Source of the DNA: Hyphococcus luteus
GTDB lineage: Bacteria > Pseudomonadota > Alphaproteobacteria > Caulobacterales > Parvularculaceae
Direction: 5' to 3'
Length of the DNA: 64,000 nt
Assembly (NCBI RefSeq): GCF_002943565.1
Contig: NZ_PJCH01000017.1
Location: 186,001 to 250,000 of the forward strand
Part shown: positions 16,217-25,500 of the stretch, one piece after another
Numbering within the stretch: the stretch's first letter is position 1
How the letters are laid out: the number at the start of each line of letters is the position of its first letter
Translations under genes and position numbers: made by a program
Notes under the pieces: model-generated
Seen by the model: the letters and a program-made list of their open reading frames with translations, nothing else
Told to the model about the DNA's origin: nothing
The model's database searches: none

Positions 16217-17083
16217 TTAATCGCCAAGCAGGCGTTTCGGGTGCCGCCCGTCCACATAACCCATGAAAGGCGGATGAATGGAATAACCGAGGAGCTCCTG
16301 CGCCCGGACCGGCAGGGTCCGCGCGATGGCCGGGGGGACGGCGAGAGACATGTTTTCAAGGGGACGCGTCCAGCCCGGGCAATATTGCGGCGTGATGAGG
16401 AGGCGGTCCTGATCCGAGACATTGGCGCCGCCGCGGTGCCAGAGCGTCCCTTTGGCGACCATAAGAGAACCTGCGGGCATCACCGCCTTCACCGCATCGG
16501 GCCGGAAACCAGGATCCCCCTCGCGCTTGCCGGTCTTCGAGAAATCGTCTTCAGCGATGGCGCCTTCGATATGGTCCTCCGCCCACAGATGACTGCCGGG
16601 CAGGATTTCCGTGGCGCCGTTGGTCTCCATCGTGTCGGTGATCGCCCAGAAAGTCGAGACGCCAAGCGATGGCCGCGGGCGCGGCCACCCGCAATGACTG
16701 TCATCGAAATGCCAGGGCTGGGCGGTCTCGCCGGGATGGAGATTGATGGCGAGGCAGGCGGACAGAAGACAGTCCGGCCCCAGATCGGCCTCTGCGAAAG
16801 CCATGGCCAGGGGATGCGTCACCAGGTCCGCAAAGACCGGCGACTTCGCCAGCATGGCGTAAACACGGTTCGACTCCCGGCCTTCGAATTCGTTGCGCCC
16901 CCTGACGTTCTGATCGAGATAAGGCGCCAGCGCGGCCTTGATTGCGGCGAGTTGTTCGCCGCTCAGGACATTTTTGAATATGAGATAGCCCTCGCGGTCG
17001 AACTCCTCGCGCCAGTCATCGAAATCGCGCCCGCCGAGCCAGCGTGCGTATTCAACGGGTTGTTTTTCTTCAACAGCGCTCAT
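16217..17083 (-). CDS. Phytanoyl-CoA dioxygenase family (PhyH) Fe(II)/2-oxoglutarate oxygenase
   Basis: 288 residues. The facial triad is visible: PWHFDDSH supplies HxD, and LWHRGGANVS supplies the distal His, followed by the RLLITPQY arginine region for 2-oxoglutarate. Such enzymes hydroxylate lipids, acyl-CoA or small molecules in the cytoplasm. It follows the hpnA-like gene by 44 bp on the same strand, so it is probably the last gene of the sulfotransferase-lipoprotein-hpnA unit. Substrate not identified; a lipid or hopanoid is suggested only by context. Confidence 0.8.
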   Translation of the reverse strand: MSAVEEKQPVEYARWLGGRDFDDWREEFDREGYLIFKNVLSGEQLAAIKAALAPYLDQNVRGRNEFEGRESNRVYAMLAKSPVFADLVTHPLAMAFAEADLGPDCLLSACLAINLHPGETAQPWHFDDSHCGWPRPRPSLGVSTFWAITDTMETNGATEILPGSHLWAEDHIEGAIAEDDFSKTGKREGDPGFRPDAVKAVMPAGSLMVAKGTLWHRGGANVSDQDRLLITPQYCPGWTRPLENMSLAVPPAIARTLPVRAQELLGYSIHPPFMGYVDGRHPKRLLGD

Positions 17084-17127
17084 CGCAACCTCTCCTGCAC
17101 GCGATGATGGGACTTTTTGACGACAGG

Positions 17128-18114
17128 TTAAACCGCTTTCAGCAGTCCCTTTTCACGCGCCCAGACGAGCATGGCGGCGAGCGCCGGTTCGGCGGGCGCG
17201 GCGCGCCAGCCGAGTTCTCTCGCCGCTTTTTCAGAAGAAAACGACACCTGACGCCCCGCAAGGCGCACGCCGGTGAGCGGCGCTTTCGGCGGCTTGCCGG
17301 TAATTGCTGACACAATCCCCGTATCGACGGCGCCTGCGGCGAGCGCCACCCAGTAAGGCATTCTGGTTTTCGGCGCCGGACGCCCGGTCTGCTTTTCAAT
17401 CATCGCAAGAAGCCGCGTCATGGGAATGTTCTCGCCGCCCAAAAGATAGCGCTCGCCCTTGCGGCCCTTATCGCGCGCAGCGATCAGCCCTTCGGCGAGG
17501 CTGTCGACGGGCACGAAATTCAGGACGCAGTCGATAAAGGCCGGCGTCTCGCCATTGGCGAAATCGAGGATCATCTGCGTCGGCGGCGTAATGACGTCAT
17601 CGCCCGGCCCCAAAGGCTCCGTCGGCAGCGCGATGACCGCGTCGAGGCCCTCGCGCGCCGCCTGTTCGACAGCATGTTCGGCCAGCAATTTCGACCGCGG
17701 ATAAAGTCCAAGCATGTCTTCCGGCGTCCAGCGGAGCGTTTCGTCCGCATTTGACGCGCCGATAGGAGTCTTTGCGCTGACCAGCGTCGTCAGGCTCGAA
17801 CAATGGACGAGGCGCGCGCCAGCATCTTTAGCAGAATGCGCGACGAGGATCGTTCCCTGATGATTGACGAGATCGAACACCGTGTCGTCGCGCGCCGAGA
17901 GCTGGGCATTGCCGGCGAGATGAAAGACGGAGGAGGCGCCGGCCATGGCGCGCGTTACGGCGTCCCTGTCGGTGATGGACCCCTGCATGTCGTCTTCATG
18001 AACGGGCGCTGCAAGATCGAAACTGCGGACGCGCTCGCCTTGGGCGCGCAAGCGTTCAACCAGCGCCTTGCCCACAAAGCCGGCGCCGCCGGTGACCAGC
18101 GTCACGCCGCTCAT
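17128..18114 (-). CDS. hpnA: Hopanoid-associated NAD-dependent sugar epimerase/dehydratase, HpnA-like
   Basis: 328 residues of the extended SDR family: TGGAGFVG nucleotide motif at 8-15, a CSSLTTL active-site strand and YPRSK as the catalytic YxxxK. The second half follows the HpnA pattern closely (GPGDDVITPPTQMILDFANG, DSLAEGLIAARDKGRKGERYLLGGEN, VRLAGRQVSFSSEKAARELGW). HpnA is named for its place in hopanoid loci, with a sugar epimerase or dehydratase role. The ATG overlaps the preceding lipoprotein gene (ATGA). The symbol is given for family resemblance; a related non-hopanoid SDR cannot be excluded. Confidence 0.72.
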   Translation of the reverse strand: MSGVTLVTGGAGFVGKALVERLRAQGERVRSFDLAAPVHEDDMQGSITDRDAVTRAMAGASSVFHLAGNAQLSARDDTVFDLVNHQGTILVAHSAKDAGARLVHCSSLTTLVSAKTPIGASNADETLRWTPEDMLGLYPRSKLLAEHAVEQAAREGLDAVIALPTEPLGPGDDVITPPTQMILDFANGETPAFIDCVLNFVPVDSLAEGLIAARDKGRKGERYLLGGENIPMTRLLAMIEKQTGRPAPKTRMPYWVALAAGAVDTGIVSAITGKPPKAPLTGVRLAGRQVSFSSEKAARELGWRAAPAEPALAAMLVWAREKGLLKAV

Positions 18115-19172
18115 GAAGCCGCCTGACAGACAAGCAGCCCTTCATCGGTGACCGATCCGGCGGCGAGGCCGTTTTCGGTTTCGATGGCGACGGTGGCGGC
18201 GCTGAACAGCGCGCCTTTGGGATCGTCGAACAGGATCTCGACCGCCCCCGTCTCCGGGTCCGCTTTGACGATGCGCGACGGCGCCGCGCCGAACCCGAAT
18301 TTACGGGTCAGCATCAGCTTGAAAAGCGAGGGATGGGCCGCCGCGACGATGTCGCCGTCATCAGCGATCGTGAGATTGTCGGGTCCGCCGGGAATGGCGA
18401 TGCGCCCGGTTTCCGCAAAGTCGTCGCCGAGGGTCAGGAGCGCGTCTTCGCGCGTCGCCGCCATCACGAGATCGCCATTTTGACGATGCGCGAGGCCGTT
18501 GGCGAAAAGCGCCTTGTCGAAAAGCGTCTCACCGCGGCGCGCAACGCCGCTGCGTTTCAGACCGAAGACGTTTTCAAACCCGGCGCCCAGCCCGCAGGAG
18601 CCATGATCGAAACTGGTCACGACCCCGTCTGCGTCCGCCGCCACATCATTGGCGGCGCAATGGGCTGCTTCCGCCACACCCACGTAAACTTCGCCATTGG
18701 CGCCGATGCGCCTCAGATGCGGCGTCATTGTCCATTTGCGCCCGTCGCGCCTGTAAGCGCGGTTGATGAAGACAAGCTCATGGTTCGCCGCATCGAAGGA
18801 AAGCCCGTGCGGATGCAAGCCCCCGGCGAAGTCCGCCGGACTAGCGAGCGACTCGGCTTTCAGCGCCTGTGTCTCAGGGTTGAAAAGATCGGCGAGCGCC
18901 ACGGCGTAAAGCCCGCCCTGGGGCAGCGTCTCGCGTTTCTTGCGCGCGGCTTTTTCGACCGCGCGCCGGTCATAGGCGGAAATGAAAAGCCGTCCGTTTT
19001 CGGCGTCGAGGGCGAAATCCTCGGCGCCGCGCACCGCCGCGCCCGTCGCGGCGTCGATCAGCGAAACGCGGCGGCAGTCATCGCCCCCGTATTTCGCCGC
19101 GCCGATTTCCGCGCGCCCGCAGGCGGCGAGAAGCAACGCCAAAGCCGCGATTTTAAGCAGCGTCTTCCCCAT
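18111..19172 (-). CDS. Beta-propeller lipoprotein, SMP-30/arylesterase-like
   Basis: 353 residues. The signal peptide ends in a lipobox, ALLLAAC, so it is a predicted lipoprotein of the cell envelope. The body carries repeated propeller-type strands, including GGLHPHGLSFDAANHELVFINR, VAADADGVVTSFDHGS, ANGLAHRQNGDLVMAATR and PDNLTIADDGDIVAAAHP, resembling the paraoxonase/SMP-30 calcium-dependent lactonase or esterase group. The start at 19172 (MGKTLLK) is chosen because it begins the signal peptide; an ATG eight codons earlier is possible. Its 5' end overlaps the sulfotransferase gene by 20 bp and its 3' end overlaps hpnA, so the three are translationally linked. Substrate unknown. Confidence 0.7.
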   Translation of the reverse strand: MGKTLLKIAALALLLAACGRAEIGAAKYGGDDCRRVSLIDAATGAAVRGAEDFALDAENGRLFISAYDRRAVEKAARKKRETLPQGGLYAVALADLFNPETQALKAESLASPADFAGGLHPHGLSFDAANHELVFINRAYRRDGRKWTMTPHLRRIGANGEVYVGVAEAAHCAANDVAADADGVVTSFDHGSCGLGAGFENVFGLKRSGVARRGETLFDKALFANGLAHRQNGDLVMAATREDALLTLGDDFAETGRIAIPGGPDNLTIADDGDIVAAAHPSLFKLMLTRKFGFGAAPSRIVKADPETGAVEILFDDPKGALFSAATVAIETENGLAAGSVTDEGLLVCQAAS

Positions 19173-20301
19173 GCGCCCCTTCGCCCTTCCCTTCATCGCC
19201 GGCGGGCTTTTCTTGTTTCCGGCCCGGCCGGCGATAATCCCATTTGTCGATGAAGGGCTTCAGACGCGCCTCTACTTTGGCCGCCGCTTCGTCGGAATAA
19301 TCGAACTTATTTTTCTCGAAGGTCGCGACGGAGGCAAGATAGGCCTCGAATTTGCCCCTGGCCGCCTCAAAACCGGGCAGCCCCAGCCGGTCGTAGACTG
19401 TCTCCACCGACGCCATCGGATCGGCGTCTAGTTCGTCATAGCGCAGCTCCACAAGCTTGTCCGGCCCCATGCCTTCCGCATCGCGCAGATAATCGGTCAT
19501 CATCCGCTCGTAAACGGAGAGGATGGTCTCGTCGATATCCACATGATCGTAGCCCTGCAGCGCGAATTCCTTCAAAAGTTTTTTATAGAAATTCCGCATA
19601 GAGACGAAAACGTCGTAAGGATTGCGGTGAATGTGGATGAATTTCGCGTCGGGAAACATGTCCTTCAGCATGGCGAAGCGGCCCGTATAAACCGGGTTCT
19701 TGATAAGGAGCGGCTTTTCGTCCTGATAGAGGTAAAGCTTCCTCAGGAAATATGAGAACTGCTTGCGCCAGCCGCGAATGTCGGCCGTCGTGCAGCCGTC
19801 GAAGAAAAGGCCGCGCGTTACGTTTTCGGCGAACGCCTTCGGAAAATAGATGCCGTGATAGAACGAGACTTCCGACATGTTCGCGATGGCGATCTCGTCT
19901 TCCTGCGGGCTCGTCGGCGTCACCGGAATATTGTCGATATAACGGTGCTTGGGGAGCGCGCGTTCGAGCAGCGGGTTGAAGACTTTTGCGAGCCCGAAAA
20001 GATCCCAGGGCAGGCCCGTCGCCACCGGCGGCACATAGCCCCACTCGCCGCTCTCGCACATGATGTTGTAGAGATGGGTCGTGCCTGAGCGCCAGTGACC
20101 GAGAATGAAGACCGGCGCCGGCATGTCTTCGAGTTTCGGCAGCTTGCCGTCCATAATCAGCCGCTCGGCGGTGGAAAACGGCCAGCGCGCGAGCGCCGAG
20201 AGCCCGATCGCCGCCCCTTGAAGCGGGTGGCTGGGCAGGCCCGACCGGCCCATCACCGTCGCCAGAGTGCCGGGATTGGCTCCGCTCAGAGGATGCGCCA
20301 T
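19153..20301 (-). CDS. Sulfotransferase family protein
   Basis: 382 residues. The PAPS 5'-phosphosulfate loop is clear, FILGHWRSGTTHLYN near residue 67-81, and the 3'-phosphate motif FIHIHRNPYDVFVSMRNFYKK lies near residue 229-249. Family members move a sulfuryl group from PAPS to a hydroxyl of a lipid, sugar or small molecule. A basic, disordered tail ends the protein. It is the first gene of a coupled run with the propeller lipoprotein, HpnA-like SDR and PhyH oxygenase, which suggests a lipid or glycan tailoring unit. No signal peptide. Confidence 0.82.
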   Translation of the reverse strand: MAHPLSGANPGTLATVMGRSGLPSHPLQGAAIGLSALARWPFSTAERLIMDGKLPKLEDMPAPVFILGHWRSGTTHLYNIMCESGEWGYVPPVATGLPWDLFGLAKVFNPLLERALPKHRYIDNIPVTPTSPQEDEIAIANMSEVSFYHGIYFPKAFAENVTRGLFFDGCTTADIRGWRKQFSYFLRKLYLYQDEKPLLIKNPVYTGRFAMLKDMFPDAKFIHIHRNPYDVFVSMRNFYKKLLKEFALQGYDHVDIDETILSVYERMMTDYLRDAEGMGPDKLVELRYDELDADPMASVETVYDRLGLPGFEAARGKFEAYLASVATFEKNKFDYSDEAAAKVEARLKPFIDKWDYRRPGRKQEKPAGDEGKGEGAHGEDAA

Positions 20302-20344
20302 GGAATGTTTCGCCTTTCAGCCTGTTAACGCTTCAGAGCCGGGG

Positions 20345-20490
20345 TCGAACTGCCAGCAACCCTGTGAGGAAAGAGGAAGATCAGACGTTCCTTTCCACGC
20401 CACGATGCGAGGCCGGCTCTGCTCTTGAAGGAGAAGAGCCTTGGCGGCATCGGGTCTTCGGCTAGCGAACGTCTGTCCATCCGGTTCCTC
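20345..20490. repeat. Structured dispersed repeat, GACGTTC / GGCTCT family, copy 1
   Basis: A nested set of arms is present: AGACGTTC with GAACGTCT, GATGC with GCATC, and GGCTCT with AGAGCC. A related copy with the same order of arms lies at 30152-30297. The copies differ at many positions yet keep the arms, partly by changes on both sides. The 20302-20754 gap holds this element and the divergent promoters of the sulfotransferase and tamA genes; no gene is supported. Confidence 0.6.
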
Positions 20491-20653
20491 ACGGCGTTGC
20501 GAACTTTTGAGCCGGGCTCTGGACGGGCATAGCGCACCCCGCCCGCCCCCGCCAAGCTGAGGAGACCGGGAGGACCGCCGGAAAATCGCCGCAAAGCCGT
20601 TGAATACCCTCATTTCGGCGGAAACGCCGGCCTCCCGGGCCTATTTGCAGCAC

Positions 20654-20665
20654 ATGGTTAACCAT
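20654..20665. promoter_or_regulatory. ATGGTTAACCAT palindrome upstream of tamA
   Basis: A perfect 12-bp palindrome containing the TTAACCAT form of the CtrA half-site, about 90 bp before the tamA ATG. It may be a CtrA site or chance; no second TTAA at the right spacing is seen. Confidence 0.3.
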
Positions 20666-20754
20666 GGCGTGACAGGCTGCGCAGAAACACTCCATGGAGG
20701 GAGCGGCCGGGCCCCGCACCGGGGCTGCGGGTCAGGCGTGAATTGAGCAAGGAC

Positions 20755-22560
20755 ATGTTGCGTTTCCAGCGGCGATCATACTGGCAAGCGGCGGTTTTCT
20801 GCGGCCTTGCCGCGAGCCTCATTCCCGCCGCCAGCGCGCCCGCCTTCGCCGCCCAGGGGGAGGAGGACGAGGCGGCGCCCGACCTCTCCTATTCCACGAG
20901 GATCGAAGGCGCGCCCGAAGGGCTTAAGCCGAAGCTCCAGTTGATCTCCGATCTGGTCAAAGGCAAGCGCGACTATCCAACCGCTGCGGCGCTGCGCCGC
21001 GCCGCGCGGCGGGATATAGAAGCTTTCGACGAGGCGCTGAGCGCCGCCGGCTATTACGCCGGCAAGGCCGATTTCGAGCTGGTCTATCCAGACGGCGGCG
21101 GCGACCCGACGGTCGTGTTCAAGATCGCGCCCGGCGAGGCTTTCAAGGTCGTCGAATATGAAGTCCTCTACAAGGACGAAGCCGAAGGCCGGCCGCAAAC
21201 CTTGAAAGAGGCGAAAATCAAGACAAGAGGCAAGGCCGACGGCGCGAGTTTGCGCGCGCATCAGGAAGCCTTCGTCACCTATCTTCTGAACAACGGATTT
21301 CCCGAAGCGCAAATTGTTGCGCGCCGCGCCATCGCCGACTTCGAAAGCGGCGAAGCTCACGCCGTCTTCGTTTTCCAGAGCGGTCCCAAAGCGCAATTCG
21401 GCAAGCCGCGCGTCAATGTCGACGGCAAGTCCGACCCGTCCTTCATTGCGCGCATGAAAACCTGGGAAGAAGGCGAGGAGTTCGACCGGGAGAAACTGAC
21501 CGCCTATTACGACCGTCTCAGCAAGACCGGCCTTTATTCCAAAATCGACGTTCATGCGGGCCCGCTCGACGAAAACGGCGCCGCGCCGATCGTCGTCAAT
21601 CTCGAAGAGCGCAAGCAGCGCACCATCGGCGCCGGCCTTTCCTATTCCACCTCGGAAGGCCCTGGCGGGCGCCTGTTCTTCGAACATCGCAACATGTTCG
21701 GCCATGGCGAAAACGGCCGCCTTGAATTTCGCGGCTCGGAAATCGAGCAGTCGGCCAATGTGAAGCTCTCCCGCCCCCTGCCCCGTCTGGGCGGCGAGGC
21801 TTTCGGAAACGCCGCCTTCACCAATGAGACGACCGACGCCTATAATGCGCGCTCACTCGAGCTGTCCGCCGGGCTTTCGAAGAAATGGCTCAAAGACAAG
21901 CTCGAAACCCGCGGAACGCTTGCGCTTGAAACCTCGAATGTGCGCAACAATGGCGAGGAAGAGCGGAATTATCTGGTCTCAACGCCCTTGTCGGTGATCT
22001 GGAATTCCGAAGACGACTTACTCGATCCGAGCAAAGGCTTCCGCGCCGCTTTCACCGTCGCGCCCTACACCGGGTCCAAGAGCTTTACGCAGATGGATTT
22101 CTCGACCCGCGGGCGCGTCCATATCGGCAAGAACGATCTTGTGACCCTGGCGGCGCGCGCCGCGCTCGGCTCCACTTACGCGATCGACTTCGCCGACCTG
22201 CCGCTCAACAAGCGCTACTATGCCGGCGGCGGCGGGTCGGTGCGCGGCTACAGCTACCAGGAGGCCGGCCCGCTCGACGCCGACAACGATCCCATCGGCG
22301 GGCGCTCCAAAGTCGAAGGCGCCTTCGAGGCGCGGGTCAAGGTGATCAAGAAAGTGCAGCTCGCCGGCTTCGTGGACGCCGGCTCGGTTTCGACCAAAGC
22401 GGTTCCCGATTTCACCGATGAATATTTCATCGGCTATGGCGGCGGCGTGCGCTATCTGACGCCGATCGGGCCGATCCGCGTCGATGTCGCCTTTCCCCTC
22501 GACAAGCGCGAGACCGACAGCGACTTCCAGATTTACATCGCGCTGGGGCAGCCCTTCTGA
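20755..22560 (+). CDS. tamA: TamA-like outer-membrane Omp85 protein
   Basis: 601 residues. Signal peptide to about residue 34 (PAFAAQ), three POTRA-like segments (about 40-285), then a C-terminal 16-strand Omp85 barrel containing GLSYSTSEGPGGRLFFEHRN, GGGGSVRGYSYQEAGP (the VRGY/F motif of the L6 loop) and a final strand ending in GQPF with the terminal Phe expected for BAM substrates. TamA and TamB form the translocation and assembly module that links inner and outer membranes and shapes envelope lipid and protein transport. The ATG at 20755 is used; a TTG four codons earlier is in frame. The stop overlaps the tamB ATG (TGATG). Confidence 0.9.
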   Translation: MLRFQRRSYWQAAVFCGLAASLIPAASAPAFAAQGEEDEAAPDLSYSTRIEGAPEGLKPKLQLISDLVKGKRDYPTAAALRRAARRDIEAFDEALSAAGYYAGKADFELVYPDGGGDPTVVFKIAPGEAFKVVEYEVLYKDEAEGRPQTLKEAKIKTRGKADGASLRAHQEAFVTYLLNNGFPEAQIVARRAIADFESGEAHAVFVFQSGPKAQFGKPRVNVDGKSDPSFIARMKTWEEGEEFDREKLTAYYDRLSKTGLYSKIDVHAGPLDENGAAPIVVNLEERKQRTIGAGLSYSTSEGPGGRLFFEHRNMFGHGENGRLEFRGSEIEQSANVKLSRPLPRLGGEAFGNAAFTNETTDAYNARSLELSAGLSKKWLKDKLETRGTLALETSNVRNNGEEERNYLVSTPLSVIWNSEDDLLDPSKGFRAAFTVAPYTGSKSFTQMDFSTRGRVHIGKNDLVTLAARAALGSTYAIDFADLPLNKRYYAGGGGSVRGYSYQEAGPLDADNDPIGGRSKVEGAFEARVKVIKKVQLAGFVDAGSVSTKAVPDFTDEYFIGYGGGVRYLTPIGPIRVDVAFPLDKRETDSDFQIYIALGQPF

Positions 22561-25500
22561 TGCGCCATGCGATCGTCATATCCCTCGTTGCGCTCGGTTC
22601 CGTCATCGCCGTCGTCATCGGCGCGTGGATCGGACTCTTCCACACGCCGCCGGGACGCGAGTTCCTGGAGGAAATCGTGGAAAGCCAGCTCGGCGGCGCG
22701 CTTGACAGCCGCGCGGATGTCGGCGCGCTCAAGGGCGGCCTGCCCGGTCATATCATTCTCGACGGCGTCGCTCTTTGGGACCCGACATCGCCTGACGATG
22801 CCGATCCCTGGCTTTCCGCAGAAAAGCTCGAGCTGAGATGGCGGCCTTTCGCCCTCCTCCGTAAACGGATTATCATCGACGAGGCTGTGCTGACCGGCGC
22901 CGATCTGAAAGGCGCGCCGCCGGAAGGCGAAACGCAAAACGACGAGGCGCGGCAATTCAAGATTTTCGGCGAGGCGCCGCATATCGACATTCGCCGTCTC
23001 GTCGTCGACGGTTTCACGGCGCGCGTGAACGGCGTCGAGCGGCGCATTGACGGCGGCGGCGCAGTGCGTCTCGACGGCCCCGAGATTGCGCTGGCGCTCA
23101 ATCTCTCAAGCCGGGACGGCGCCGACGAGGCCGACATCCTGTTCGATAAATCGCCCTCGCAAGGCCATTTCAAACTGGATGCAACGATCAAGGGCGCGCC
23201 CGGCGGCGCCTTGACCACGCTCATCGGGCTTGAAGGCCCACTCTCCCTCCATGCGGCCGGCGACGGCCCGGTCAATGAAGCCCCCATGACCATCGCGGGA
23301 GCCATCGGCGGTTATGGCGATATCGAAGCGCAGATCGTCGCGAATTTCGACGGCTTCGACGGCGCGGACATCAAGCTGAGCCTCGCGCCCGGCCCCCGGC
23401 TCAATTCGGTCACCGAGCTGTCGGGGCCGGTGGCGCTCGATGCGCGCTATGACGTGAAAAACCGCGGCGGCGCCCTCGCCATTCGCAAGCTGACCTCGGC
23501 GCTGGGCGAGATCGAAGGCGGGCTCCGGTGGCGCGCGCCGCGCGGCTTCGTCGACAGGCTGAATGTGGAGGTGAAGGCCCAGCTCGCCGAAGACTACCGC
23601 CCGGAGATTCAGGAGATCGCCGGCGATGAGCTCGCCCTCAAAGCCGTGCTCGACTGGCGGCGCGACGACTACGCCTTGAAAGGAACGCTCGCCGGGCCGC
23701 TGGCGACGCTCACCCTTGAAAACGGCGCAACGGATCTGCGCCATCTGATTTCCGGCGATGCGAGGCTTGAGGCCGGCCCCCGCGACAACGCGCCTGTCTG
23801 GCTTGAAGACGGCTTTGTTTTCGAAGCCGGCCTCGACGCCGATTTCGAAACCCGCGCAGAGTTCACGAATGCGCGCTTTGAAACCGGCGGCGGCGCGCGC
23901 TTTACGGGCGCCGGCGCTTACGGCTTCGAAGACGACTCGCTCGCCCTGAAAGGCGACATCATCCTGCCGGCGGAGGTCGCCGAAAAACTGGCGCCGGGAA
24001 CGGATTTTTCCGGCGCCGTGACCGGCGACATCGATCTTTCCGGCCCGCTCGATCTCTTCACGCTCAACACTGCGTTCGAAACGCCCGCCATCAAGATGAA
24101 CGACAGCACGCTGCCGCCGATGAATGCGCAGGCGGCGCTGTCCGGCCTGCCGCGCTATCCCAATGGCGAGGTGAAAGCGCGCGCTGCGAACGATGCGCCG
24201 CGCCGCCTCGAGGTCCGGTTCCGGTCCTCCGAGGACGGAACGGTTCGGCTCCCGCAACTGCTTTACGCCGGGCGCGGCTTTGAGCTCAAAGGGACCGGGC
24301 GCGTGGAGCCCGACCGCCAGACAGTAAATCTCGACCTCGCCTATGAAGGCGACAAAGACGCCGAGCCCTGGCCCGGCGTGAACGCCGCCGGCGATCTTGC
24401 GATCAAGGGCGTTCTTTCCCGCGAAGGCGCGCTCAGCAAGATGCAGGCGAGCGCCGGCAGGCTGCGCGTCAACGAGATAGCGGTCAGCGGCGCCGAAGCG
24501 ACGGCCGAAGGCCCGCCCGGCGCCATGGAGCTCACCGTTTCGAGCGACAGCGTGACGACGCCCCAGGCCGGCGCGATCACCGGGTTTTCGGCGCGCGGCC
24601 AGTTCAATGCGCGCGGCGCGCCGACCCTGACCCTCACCGCCTTCGAGGCGGTTATCCGCGACAACCGGGCGGAGCTGACAGCCCCGGCCCGGTTTGATTT
24701 CGAAGACGGCGTCGATATCCGCAATCTGCGCATGAATTGGGGCAAGGACGGCGTCATTTCCCTGGACGGCGGTTTCAGCGAAACGCGCTGGCGCGCCGAC
24801 GCGGCGTTCACTAACGCCAATATTCCGGGCGCCGACAGTCAGGTGACGGCGACCGTCGCCCTCGACACGGAGGCCGAAACGCCCGGCCGCGGCGAATTTT
24901 ATCTGCGTTCGCTGCTGGTCGCCGACGAGGAGGCCTCGATCGACGGCCGTCTCGTCTGGGACGGCGAAACCCTGCGCCTCACCGACCGCGGCGATGAAAA
25001 ATCGCTCGAAATGGACGTGCGCCTGCCGGCGAAGCTGGTCAAAACGCCGGCGCTGTCGGTCGACACATCCGAAGAGCTCGACGGCCGGGTGCGTTATGAA
25101 GGCGACATTCAGGCGCTCGCCGCCTATATGCCGCCGGTCCTGCAAAGCGTCGAAGGCGATCTCGCCGCCGATTTCAGACTTTCCGGCACGCTCGAGGCGC
25201 CGGACCTTTCGGGCCGCGCCGATCTCGCCGACGGCGCCTATACGGAAATCGAATCCGGCTTTTCGCTCGACGGCCTGCATGCCGAGGCACAGGCCTCCTA
25301 TGGCGGCGGGGCGAGCGCCCTGACCTTCAAAGGCGGCGCAAGTGGCGCCGGGCAGTCGCGCAAGGATACGATTACCTTCAACGGCGATCTGACGCTCGGC
25401 GAAGAGTCGAAGATCACGCTCGCGGTCAAGCTCGACGGCGCCGAACTCTCCGCCCATCCGGTGAACAAGGTGCGCGCCGACGGCGATCTTTCCTTGTCGG

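Noticed and set aside
20317-20613. Short minus-strand frames over the repeat at 20.4 kb, resembling a frame over the repeat at 30.2 kb
   Set aside because: The resemblance comes from the shared repeat DNA, not a protein family; arms and stops point to a structured element.
23106-25457. 783-residue open frame antisense to tamB
   Set aside because: GC-rich codon use of tamB leaves the complementary frame open; the product is low-complexity Arg/Gly/Ala-rich with no motifs, while tamB shows clear family features.
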